Source of the DNA: Allantophomopsis cytisporea
Taxonomy: Eukaryota; Ascomycota; Leotiomycetes; Phacidiales; Phacidiaceae
Length of the DNA stretch: 64,000 nt
Direction: 5' to 3'
Assembly: GCA_024752435.1 (NCBI GenBank)
Contig: CP103020.1
Span: 310,001-374,000 of the forward strand
Shown in pieces: positions 33,435-43,069 of this stretch. Position 1 is the stretch's first letter, and the number at the start of each line of letters is the position of its first letter. The translations under genes were made by a program, and so were the position numbers. Under the pieces are notes generated by a model that saw only the letters and a list, made by a program, of their open reading frames with translations, ran no database searches and had not been told where the DNA came from.

Positions 33435-33830
33435 GATGGGATTGGGGATTGCCATATCATTATGGGAGAATCAAAGGTGAACTGATGGTCGATTGGCCCA
33501 AAAGTAATGTTGATAAGAGAGGAAGAAATTCATCGGAATCCCGTAAGAGGCCCGATACGACTGTGATGTGCATGCTGTATGACCAGCTATACGAATACTG
33601 CTCAACGAAATTGCAACAAGTCTTAATTCTAGCCAAAGATGAGACTCAAGTGCATTGAAACTTCTCCCGGTAATCTTGTTTCTATCCAAACAAAATCAAA
33701 ACTCCTCTTATCAATTCCTTATCATCGTCTATTCGTATCTCATGTCTCCTATCCCGACCAATACGATTGCAAGGAAAGCAAAACAATTTCGTAAGTTTCA
33801 CATCTTTCTACTCCAACTCTGTCATCGGGT
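33435..33830. other. 3' intergenic stretch
   Basis: Lies between the convergent lipase and small membrane protein genes; the short frames here have no motif. Confidence 0.4.
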
Positions 33831-34500
33831 TCAAGACGAGGTTCGAGGCATAGAACCAAATTGAGATGGATGCAGATGTGCCACTTGTGGAAGTGTTGGA
33901 TAGTTGATTTGGATTCGATATGGTGATTGTTCGGCTGTATTTTGAGCAGGACCCAGGTGTGCAGTCGCAAGACCAGGCGTAGGTTGATTGTGATATGAAG
34001 GATTTGTGCTTTGCAGTTCGTGGGATTGAGGAATCAGTAAGCCCATTATTCTTGTTGTGTCTAGGGCTCTTGGCATTCTTCCGGATTCGGGATCCACTAT
34101 AGTGAGCCAGAATTGAGCGACTTGCATTCTTTCCACGTTGATCATTGTTCGAAAATTTCATGCATGAAGGGTAACACTTACACTGTGCTCGAGAATTTCG
34201 ACGGGCCCTGCGTGCGAGCCAAATATTCACAAGGATGGCTATCAGACTGATAGTTGTAGCTATTATCCCCAGAGCAACAGTAGCAGATAAGGCTGCAATG
34301 GCGATGATAACTGGAAGCGATACTATTGATCACTACTAATTAGCTAACTATAATTCGGTCCAACAGAATATACTTATATATATTATAATACGTACACATT
34401 GTCTACTCGGTCTGTTCATATATCTAGGAATTTGCGGTACCTCAATGGTGAATGCCATAGATATAACTACAAGAATAAGTAGGAAAGGGCCGCAAGCCAT
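33831..34500 (-). CDS. Small signal-anchored membrane protein, exon borders partly uncertain
   Basis: The ATG at 34500 starts a leader-like hydrophobic segment (CGPFLLILVVISMAF) followed by a short polar part. After an intron (donor about 34397, acceptor about 34330) a second exon down to about 34184 encodes a 30-residue membrane helix (AALSATVALGIIATTISLIAIL) followed by NIWLARRARR. A further intron leads to a terminal exon, about 34136-33831, with Pro/Gln/His-rich sequence (HNQPTPGLATAHLGPAQ). The order leader, short ectodomain, helix, basic stop-transfer and polar tail suggests a type I membrane protein of about 165-175 residues. Exact splice sites are ambiguous: two phase-compatible solutions exist for the second intron. 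No family recognised. Confidence 0.45.
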
Positions 34501-34954
34501 CTACATAAATCGCCAGGCAGGTTACCTGAGAGAATAAGTCCCAAGTCCTAAGCACAGAGAGCATACACGGACCCACAGACCAATCATGTATGCCAAAATA
34601 CAAAATCTCACTCTTCTCTTCTCTTCTTTATTTAGAGTTAATAAGATTTTTGGCTTTTCCCCAATCACCCTCTTCCTTGGTGTAGTAACCCGACAAGGGA
34701 TATGCAGAAGTTACGCATTTTAGCTTCGATCAGCCACATGATAAGGCTAAAAGTCGTAAATTCTGCATGTTCCTGGTCTACCAGGTCACCTCGCGGAACG
34801 CGGAACAGACAAGGGACCTACAGAAACCTAGTTGCCTACAATCGCGCATGGCCACAGTTGGCCACCATTACCAGCATTGGTTCCAATCCCTGCATACCCA
34901 GTACCATTTTTGCAAAATGGTACCAAATTAATGTAAAAAAAATTAAATGCAAAA
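34501..34954. other. Intergenic region next to 5S copy
   Basis: Contains the promoter of the small membrane protein gene. The downstream side of the 5S copy carries poly-T on the minus strand. The plus frame at 34702-34968 has no motif. Confidence 0.4.
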
Positions 34955-35073
34955 ACATACAACAGTAGGGATTCGCTGGTGGTCACCCACCCAACTACTA
35001 GTCTACCGATCTGAGGTTTATGTATGGCAGAGCGGACGGGATGCCCAGTTCTCCTCAGTCTGTGGTCGTATGT
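34955..35073 (-). rRNA. 5S rRNA, diverged copy or pseudogene
   Basis: A 119-nt segment on the minus strand matches the eukaryotic 5S layout. It begins ACATACGACC and ends TTGTATGT, so the closing helix I can pair. It also contains the conserved CCCGTCCGCTCTGCC-like block and the long 3' block AGTAGTTGGGTGGGTGACC followed by ACCAGCGAATCCC. A run of five T follows directly, a Pol III terminator. The middle (the internal control region, around nt 45-75) departs from the fungal sequence I remember, with CATAAACC where TTAAGCC is expected. Dispersed 5S copies are usual in Pezizomycotina. Whether this copy is transcribed is uncertain. Confidence 0.85.
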
Positions 35074-36036
35074 ACCATAGAGCTCCTTTTAGAGATTCAT
35101 ATTCCAACCATCTAGTGCCTACAAGTCTCTTATGGTCTGTAAGTGTGCTACTTCTACACAGTATAACTTACGTATGTGGGTAACGTATCTAGCGTGGCTC
35201 TTACTTCTGCTTATTCTAAGCACAGACCAGTTATATGCAGGTGCTAGGTGCGAGTTGGAATGGTTGTCTTGCTGATAATATCTGATTACAAGATCTGGCA
35301 CAAATATTAAATATCATCTTATGGTAATGTTAATAGGGCGATTATAAAGGGATCATCTTAGCTTCAATACTACTGCGTTTATTCAACACCGTGTATCACT
35401 GAGAATCAGATTACTTAGAGCATTATGGAGCTCTTGTAAGAGGATGATAGAGAAGAAAAGTAGTTTTGGAAGAGTGACAGGGAGCTTCGTACAATTACGG
35501 TTGAAAGAATTGTATTTGATATATAATTTCATGATTCTTGTAGCATGGATGTAATCTGATACATAAGCATGGGAAAATGTAAGACTTCATTATCATCAAA
35601 TTGTTACCCCTCAGATCAACCACGCCATGCAAGCAACCCCAAAGCTTTATAATTCAGTTGAACAAGTTAAGGGCGCTTAGCGCCTCCTTTTCATCACCAC
35701 TCTCATTTCTATAACAAGATCCAGGACCCGTAATCATCCAACGTAATATAACCTTCCAGTGCCTAGTGTTCCAAAGCGCGGAGGGAAAGAATTGTCTTGA
35801 TCATCCCCAGCCCACAACTCTATATGGTCTACAAGCAGATGTCATCACTGAAATTATAGTGTTCATCAAGAACATTCAAAGGTGGATCAGCCAGTCATGG
35901 GGTGCTAGAAATAGAATAGAGACTTGTTGAGTGCGATTTTTTTTCGACAACATCTAGTTCTACTCAAGTTATATTAGACTACTATTAATATTTCTTTATT
36001 TGAAAGTTTGCCCAGCTGACCAAAGCCTAGATACAT
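35074..36036. other. AT-rich intergenic DNA with a small perfect hairpin
   Basis: No gene is supported. A GGCGC-TTA-GCGCC inverted repeat sits at 35672-35684. Nothing else was recognised. Confidence 0.35.
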
Positions 36037-36436
36037 ATGTATGCACATACATCCAATCACCTAGAAAATGAGTGCTCTCCCTTAAAAATATTGTTCCTCG
36101 AAGACGATTCTCACCTTGACAAACGAGTTTCCTTTGGCACAGTTCGCACTCGCCGTAGCATCGGGCCATGCATGGCTGCCGAGTCACATTCTCCATCTCA
36201 GGAAAAGGTCATGCCAACTGGGTAGGGGATTATGACGACATTAGTGATGTTGAGATTAAATAATTCATAGTTGAGTGTCGCTTTGTGATTGCTTCGCTTC
36301 AAGATCAACTTTCGTATCGGCGACGTTGGGAAACCCCGAAGGTGCTCACAGCCTACGAAGAAGAGCTGGAAGCGTGCGCCAAACGAAACCAAAATGAAAG
36401 CTTGAGTTTACCCTCACTCTGGCGAAGCCTTAGCTA
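36037..36436 (+). other. Possible short or decayed gene
   Basis: An ATG-initiated frame at 36037-36225 and a second coding-like stretch at 36279-36436 (ASLQDQLSYRRRWETPKVLTAYEEELE, ending at TAG) are separated by a GTAGGG...CATAG interval that resembles an intron. Splicing there does not keep the frame. It is either a decayed gene or one with different junctions. The family is unknown. Confidence 0.25.
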
Positions 36437-36538
36437 GCGAGATGTACCTATACGGTTTTTCTTTCGTTTTGGCGTCGGAGGTCGTAAAGGTTTAGGAACC
36501 TCCAACAAACAGGCATACCAAGGGTCTGGTACTTTGAT

Positions 36539-38494
36539 TTAATATTTTAAAGCTACCAGTCGTGACTCCACTCCAAATACAGCTAACATTCCAAGAGCAT
36601 CAACCTGATGTCCAAGTCTATCGTAAGAACACATTCCATCAGCATAGTCTCTGTACCATTCCTTGCGTAGATCCGATGCCGAACCATGCGGATCGCACCT
36701 CCATTCAATGAGACTTGTGAAGTGATAAGTTTCAAGTCCATTACGAGTCCGTACATCAGCCTGCCACCCGAAATGGCCTTGTCTGCATACAGGTACTACG
36801 TCTATACCTCCATATTTCAAAATCATTGTGCTTAAGAGCGTCAGTAATTTGTCCTTTTCCGTGATCTTGTTTCTTTATTTTCATGAGCGCAAAGCTTAGC
36901 TCACCTCTTGTAGTCATTATAAACTTTTTCGAAAAGACATTTGTCTCTCTCAATGGCGGGGAGATAGGATGAAACTATCTCAAGGTCATTTCCAGTGCCG
37001 GTATATCCAAGTCCTGTTTTGGTTGCTTTAGACACAAAATCCTCTAATTCAAGACTTTGAAAAGTGATGAACTCTGATGCAGCAAATGCTTGGAGGCATA
37101 ACTGAAACCGGTTCTTGCTTGAAATGCGCAGATCAAGAGATTCCCATGCTATCACTGTATTAAAAAAAATCTAAGGTTGATGCGCTCACTAAATTCTTAC
37201 CGACTATGACTGCAAAAGTGCCCTTCCGCTCTTGGTCAGGTCCTCCCTTAACTATGAGACATCCTTCGAGGATCCGAATTTCAGTCACCAGACTGAGTAG
37301 GACTTTCTCGGCAGAGACAATCGCATCGGGTTCTTGGCTTCTTGGTTGAAACGTAAGCCAGCATATTTCAATCGGAACTAAATTATCTGGCGAAGAATTC
37401 AACCCACTCGAGGATGGAAGTTCAACCTTTACGGTGTATCCATATTGGTTGATCTTACCCGTCCGTTTGTAATCGCCGTGAGGTGCAGCACACGCTCTCT
37501 TCCCTCCGCGGATATCACGTACGCTTGCAAGTGCATGCGTATCGATACCAAAGTCGTTAAAACCATTATTCTTGATATAATTTCGTTCTAGAGGCGTCTG
37601 AAGGAGGCCCTCAATGCTTTGAGTCACAGCCTTAGAGTTGTTGGAAGGATAACGCCAAGATATGATATCAGACATTTGCCGCGCAACTACTCTTTCGAGA
37701 CTGTGTATGGCATGTAGTGTTAAACCGGCAACAAACTCATCAAGGTTCATTACCCCGGCATTGTATGCGCGCTCGTTCCAGGACAGAAGACCAACGAAAT
37801 AGTTAGAAACTTGATCAGCCATATAATAAGCCTCTGAATTCTTGGTATTGAGATCTATCGCAAATGGTGAATAAGGAACATCTCTTTCTAACCATTGTCC
37901 ATATCCATCAACGTTGTAGTCCCTTATTACCAGAGTGACTAGTTTTTTCCAGCATTTCTGGAATTCAGACGCTGTTTCAGCATCGACGTTTGCATCGAAC
38001 GTGAAAGAGACAAGTTCTAGTACTCGGTCTTTTGATCCTAGATTTGGCGTATCTAGCTGCACACAGCGATTCAATGGAGGACTTGCTAAGAAATGAAGCA
38101 TATGGCCGAGGCCGAAAGAATTCTGAAATGTCTGCCACGCAGCTCCAGAAGTCCATTGTATCAGTAGAAGAATTGAACTTGGATCATAAATATCTGTTCC
38201 CCAGGACAGGCTTCGCCAATCAGGCAAACTTCTCAGGTATTCGATTGTTGCGGCCCAGAACTTGGATGTAGGTTGTAAGGGGTCAGTTATGTCGAGTCCC
38301 TCTTTAAGCTTCAAGACAATGATACTCAAAATGGGAGTCTGAGGCAACTTTTCCGCTTTCATCATCTTGGATCGCCATTTCCATGTTCGTTTCGTGATTG
38401 CTGGAGTGAGGCTCAAATCTCTGGTGCTTTGTTGTATATGCTTGCATATCTCTGTCTTCTCCGTTGTACACTTCCAGCAACGTGCAGCCGGCAT
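36539..38494 (-). CDS. Hypothetical protein with repeated ABM-like (dimeric barrel) segments
   Basis: Three exons, 38494-37201, 37154-36905 and 36830-36539, join in phase to about 611 residues. The sequence around 50-150 (PILSIIVLKLKEG, then QWTSGAAWQTFQNSFG, then FLASPPLNRC) resembles the alpha+beta barrel of antibiotic-biosynthesis-monooxygenase (ABM)-type fungal proteins. A second related segment seems to begin at VLELVSFTFD (about 170). A third begins at VPIEICWLTFQ and continues across intron 1 into AWESLDLRISSKNRFQ. Such proteins are often small dimers, whereas this one would carry several copies in one chain plus a C-terminal unit rich in Trp and Tyr. No cofactor motif, signal peptide or membrane helix. 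The ATG at 38494 is the first in frame; an upstream exon is possible. Function unknown. Confidence 0.65.
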
Positions 38495-39229
38495 GTTGTT
38501 CCTCACCAAGGATTAAGACATATAGGTGAAAAATTTCTTGTCAAGGTTAGTTAGGTAATAACTAATTTGTGTCTATTGCTTCTTCACTTACAGGTAGTGA
38601 TTACAAACTTCTCCTTTCTGTGACGTAAAACTAGACAAAACATCGTACGTTTAGCACCCGTGAAAAATGGGTTTGCGTACGTTTAGATGATAACCTTCTC
38701 AGGACAATTCGCAAAAAAAGCCTTTATTCACAAGCAGCTAGAGAAAGAGCCTTCTAAGGGAAGTTTGAGTTTACTATTGCTAACTATTAATATTGAGGAT
38801 AGGAACAAGATGGTGCCTGGCTAGGCAGCAGATCGTTCAGACGAGAGTCGAGAACCTTACCTTTGCTCGAAAAGTATACCTAGCCGAGCACATTCTAAGG
38901 AGCATAGCTACATCGTGCCGACCCGTCGGACGCACAGAGAGAGATAGATCTTAAAAGTAGTTGTGCAGACTCCTAGACTTTCACTGTGGCTTTATGTAGT
39001 TAGGGTAAATCTTAGCGAAGTTAAGGCTCTGTCTCGGCTCTGGGGCTGCCCCGGAAAGTAATAACACGATCCGTTCTTTTATACTTTAACATATACAATC
39101 GATATATTTATTTGATCTTACTTCAATTAAGCTTAGAGTTACGTTGTACTTCCATCTATGGTAAACCAAAGAAAAACAACAAAGGTGTAGTAAGGGTAAA
39201 ATCTATTAAGTGGTTATACCACCACTCTA
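38495..39229. other. Intergenic region with short repeats
   Basis: CGTACGTTTA occurs twice within 40 bases near 38645-38685. A CCGAC-CC-GTCGG inverted repeat lies near 38919 and a GGGGC-TG-CCCC hairpin near 39045. These could be ends of an old mobile element, but no coding part or terminal duplication was found. Confidence 0.3.
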
Positions 39230-40714
39230 TCACCCTACGACCTTTGTATCAGCCTGCAAACCGATCTTCACTTGCCTACTATAAGACTTATACAAATCTC
39301 CTCCTCCCAACTCTAACTGTACTCCACGCTCTTTACAGATAGAAGCTAATTCGTCAAGCCAGAGTGAAGCAGAAGGCTCCCAGGAAAGTTCAATAGCCTT
39401 CAGCCTTGGTACTAACGTAAAGCTATCCCGGAGCAAAATCACCAGCTTCTGTACAACTACATCTAAGGCGTGTTCGAAGAAGGAGCCACCTAACAAAGAG
39501 AGGACTTCAAGACTCAATGGTAAGATCTCGGCTAGTGGAACCTCTTTCTCGCTCATTCTGTTCGTCCTCTCATTTTTCTTTTCAAACAGCCACTTCACAT
39601 CTACCAGCATCTCACAATCAACTTGAAGTAGTCTTAGGTGGTCGAGTTTCCTCAAATCGGGACCTAGAGGGGGTACCAGCTCGTCTTCGAAAAAGAGTTG
39701 ATCGTCTCCGTCTATGTATATTTCGTAATTGAACTCATCAATGTCTAGCTCCATGACGATGAGGCTATGACTGGCATATTGAGCAAGTACTTGCATCAAG
39801 GATGGCCCATGGAAGTGATCGGCACCAGATTCAGTATCAACAGGAACTTTGTAGTATCTGAAGCGCTGCAGACCATGACGACCTTCATTTTTGACACCGC
39901 GTAAGATCGCGGCTAGACAACCAGCTGTGATGCCTCCACTCAACTGCAGATCGACCAACAGGCAAGTGTGCTTCGTTCGAATTGGAGATGTGAAGTCATC
40001 CCCGTAGGTATCGTCGTATGACATGATACTTGACCCATCAAAACGTTCTAGGAATGGCAATTGCGTGAAGCTAATGATATGACCGGCATCAACACCATGT
40101 TGTGGTTCGTAGTGGCCCAGTTCGACGGTACGGAGATGGGAGGCCGCGTGCTGGGCGGTGGGAAGCATTTGAGTAAATTCTTCCGTCCCTTGGTTATACA
40201 GAAGACGTAGAGTAGAGAGGTTAGGAAGCATTGCAACAAGTAATGCCTCTAAAGGCTTAAAGGAATGTTCTGCAAGTGCCTGGTTGAGAGCACTGTGCCA
40301 CTGTGGACGCTTATCATTCGACATAGCTGAAGAGGTAAGAATGAGATTGCGTATACGTGATACAAGTGTCGATTCGCCATCTCCATCAGTGTCTTCTTCT
40401 TCGTTACTCCTTTGATCAAATGTCCTCCCATCACAATCTGGCCACTGGCAGTCAGGACCAGAGGTATAGTCCAGAATATACCAGGCTACATGAGGATTAG
40501 ATAGACACGCAATGAGGACTTCGGTAATGGGAGTTTCCTGTTGGTACTCCAGAGGGTTGATATACGCCCATTTCATGTGTAGCTCCTTATGATCGGCGAT
40601 AAAAGGAGCGCATAACGAGTAGATTCTTTGATTTGCCAAGCCAAAATTAACGAGAGATTGAACATTCAGAAAGGGAATAATGCCAAGGTAAAGCTCGTTC
40701 GGAAGGTCAAACAT
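39230..40714 (-). CDS. F-box domain protein
   Basis: Single-exon 494-residue protein. An F-box-like motif opens the chain: residues 4-35, LPNELYLGIIPFLNVQSLVNFGL then NQRIYSL. By analogy it would bind Skp1 and recruit a substrate to an SCF ubiquitin ligase. The remainder is leucine-rich with loosely repeated segments (LPNLSTLRLLYN, LPFLERFDGSS, LDHLRLLQVD, LSLEVLSLLGG), as in many fungal F-box/LRR-like proteins with rapidly evolving C-termini. An acidic stretch (EEEDTDGDGE) lies near residue 110. No frameshift or stop interrupts it, in contrast to the related-looking broken gene at 18.9-20.5 kb. The substrate is unknown. Confidence 0.8.
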   Translation of the reverse strand: MFDLPNELYLGIIPFLNVQSLVNFGLANQRIYSLCAPFIADHKELHMKWAYINPLEYQQETPITEVLIACLSNPHVAWYILDYTSGPDCQWPDCDGRTFDQRSNEEEDTDGDGESTLVSRIRNLILTSSAMSNDKRPQWHSALNQALAEHSFKPLEALLVAMLPNLSTLRLLYNQGTEEFTQMLPTAQHAASHLRTVELGHYEPQHGVDAGHIISFTQLPFLERFDGSSIMSYDDTYGDDFTSPIRTKHTCLLVDLQLSGGITAGCLAAILRGVKNEGRHGLQRFRYYKVPVDTESGADHFHGPSLMQVLAQYASHSLIVMELDIDEFNYEIYIDGDDQLFFEDELVPPLGPDLRKLDHLRLLQVDCEMLVDVKWLFEKKNERTNRMSEKEVPLAEILPLSLEVLSLLGGSFFEHALDVVVQKLVILLRDSFTLVPRLKAIELSWEPSASLWLDELASICKERGVQLELGGGDLYKSYSRQVKIGLQADTKVVG

Positions 40715-41963
40715 TTCCGATTCGAAAGTAGCAGGAGGAATGAGTTGGCGGTGGGATATGATCGGAAGATTTTCCCGGCTGACAGGCCCTGAGAATTATC
40801 GTCTTCAGTAGCTATTTGAGGCGAAACATATGTTCCATTTGCTATCAAGGACGTCCAAGGATCATGACTGATGTCTCCTTTCATGAACAAGCAACACATG
40901 TAATATCAGATCACAACGAACCTAAATACCTGAGTTATTACGCTTAGAGAATCTAAGCCTCACTCTCTTCATAAACCAGCTTAAAAAGGCTAGGTTATTA
41001 AAAAGCAAACACGTGAATGTTCACGTGACGTAGCCTTACTTTTAATAGGGACTACGATACATATTATATATTTTATGTTTTGTCGCGATTGGGGGATTCG
41101 TGATGCAAGGAGAAGGTTCAAAATGTGATAAAAGAAATTCGATATCCAAGTCTAGATCTACAATAAGAATCTAAAATGTTCCTCGAGATCTATCAGTGGG
41201 AAACGAGCCTGCAAGTGCTGTGTCGCCATGGAGGGTAGAGCAAGGCGGTATAGAGACAGATATATCAAGGCACGTTACTAATAGGATATGTTATATTACG
41301 AACTTGGTTTGTAGTATTGCTAGGTACATATAGTATTTTCAATCTTTGCAATTTTTAGCCTTATAATTTCATCTTGACATATATGGCGCAATATATAGCT
41401 CAATCGATACAAGTTTCCCATATATACTATAATCTATAATCTATGATATAGGATGTATTCATTGTTGTACAGGTGACAAATCGTAAGATACTATCCCTAC
41501 AGTTATTAAAGCCCTTAGAACTGAGAGTGTTTTTTAGTGTTCTTTTTGTTTCACTTAGGAGTATTGTACGCTCTGATAATATGTATCCCTTATCATACTC
41601 CACGTTGGGGCAACATTGTTGGAATGTTACATCAAAGTCCGTGAACAAAGAGGAGATTGCTGGATAAACCTCGGAGACAGACATCAGCATTACGAAAACT
41701 GGAAGTAGTTTGGTCTATGCATACTTGACAGAATTTTATAGCCTGTGTTCACGTCCGAATGAGGACAAATTTCGGCTTTTTGACTATCGATAAACAGTTT
41801 CAGGCAACATTCGCCCTGAATATATTACTCTCTTTTGCGCTTCTACAGATCGAAGTTATAGAAAATCGTCAAATTCTGTTATACAGTATACATGTTACGG
41901 GGCATTGCAATTGCTGGTGACCTTAACTTATGAATAGGTCAGCCTGTCAGCGTCTAATTTGTA

Positions 41964-42145
41964 AACAACTTCAACAAGACACAACGTTAAACCCGATTGT
42001 CCGACAAGATCTTCTTTATCATTCCTTTACATCTATCTACCCCTGTATATACCAGGTACGTCAACGTTATTGATGAACAACTTTAACAAGACACAACGAT
42101 ATTGTCCGATCAGGTCGTCTATATTATTCCTTTGCATCTACTCGA
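41964..42145. repeat. Imperfect direct repeat, two copies about 110 bp apart
   Basis: Copy 1, about 41964-42037, and copy 2, about 42075-42145, share AACAACTTCAACAAGACACA (one C/T change in copy 2) followed by a related ATTGTCCGA...ATTCCTTTRCATCTA block. Small insertions and substitutions separate the copies. Confidence 0.8.
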
Positions 42146-42810
42146 CATCTATGAGGTTGTAGTAGTGTGGATATGGTGTGCACATCTTTTCCTTTGTTCC
42201 AACCTCATAAAGTACATTCGATGGCGTTATGCCACTTCCTGTCTGATCCACTTTGATCCACTACCGGTCCCCAATGCGATTTCTGGCTTCTAGGGGCTTC
42301 CTCTTATGGAAATATGATGGAGGATCAAATACGTACAGTACTTCTCTTAATACCCGTTGTTATACTTCAACCAGTCTGCATACATACATATGACGAATGT
42401 CGATTCCATCTATATCACCCCTTCGAAGTCTACGAAGTGCTATCAAAATCCTCCTTATAGTATTCCTTGTACTATTGCATTCAAGGAGAGTAAGTAATGA
42501 TTTAATTATGGCTTTCATCACGGGGTCGTTTCTTTAAGTCATCTTGGTTCAACGTGGTTTACCATTGTGTCTATCAAGTAACATCTCGAGTACAGACTGC
42601 CATTGCTGCCCTAGCTGAGTATGCGCGTATCTGAAGATCTGTATGAATCCTTGAACCCCACTGTACGCGTTGTCATTTACAGGTTTTCGGTGGTCAAAGC
42701 GTCTAGAATTCAACTATTTGTTGCAATAGAACAAGGTTGAAATCTACATCGAGCTCCAGTGGTTGGTTTGTTTAGATGTGACAGTCTTTGATAAACAGAA
42801 GTTCGTCTTC

Positions 42811-42960
42811 AGTTCTGATCTGCACGCTGAACGCGCATGCATGATGTTTCCTTGACCAGAGCGCAAGAGTGCTTGACTAAGACTTGATGAACAGAACTCC
42901 AGTTCTGATCTGCACTCTAAACGCGTGTGCATCATGTTTCCTTGAATAGAGCACAAGGGG
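42811..42960. repeat. 60-bp tandem duplication, 90-bp period
   Basis: Positions 42811-42870 and 42901-42960 align without gaps. Both begin AGTTCTGATCTGCAC and contain ATGTTTCCTTGA. Similarity extends leftward (GATAAACAGAA versus GATGAACAGAA). The repeat ends 110 bases before the GH3 start codon, so it lies in that gene's promoter. Confidence 0.85.
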
Positions 42961-43069
42961 CTTCGATGTACCATTGTGTTCTCTGTGAACAGAGCAGCTC
43001 AGTACATAAAACACAGATGTAGACGTCTGTTCTCCTAAGCCTAATCTTTACTTTCTTTCATCGTCCGAG

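Larger units (their letters stand above)
40715..43069. other. 2.4-kb AT-rich intergenic region with two duplicated blocks
   Basis: No gene is supported; the frames at 41427-41690 and 42102-42293 lack motifs. It holds two pairs of direct repeats, listed separately, and the promoter of the GH3 gene. Confidence 0.4.

Noticed and set aside
38640..39060. LTR or small RNA candidate from inverted repeats
   Set aside because: Only short hairpins and a 10-bp repeat; no target duplication, primer-binding site or Pol III boxes.
41964..42960. CRISPR-like array suggested by repeats
   Set aside because: Only two imperfect copies of each unit, in a eukaryotic genome; tandem duplication explains them.
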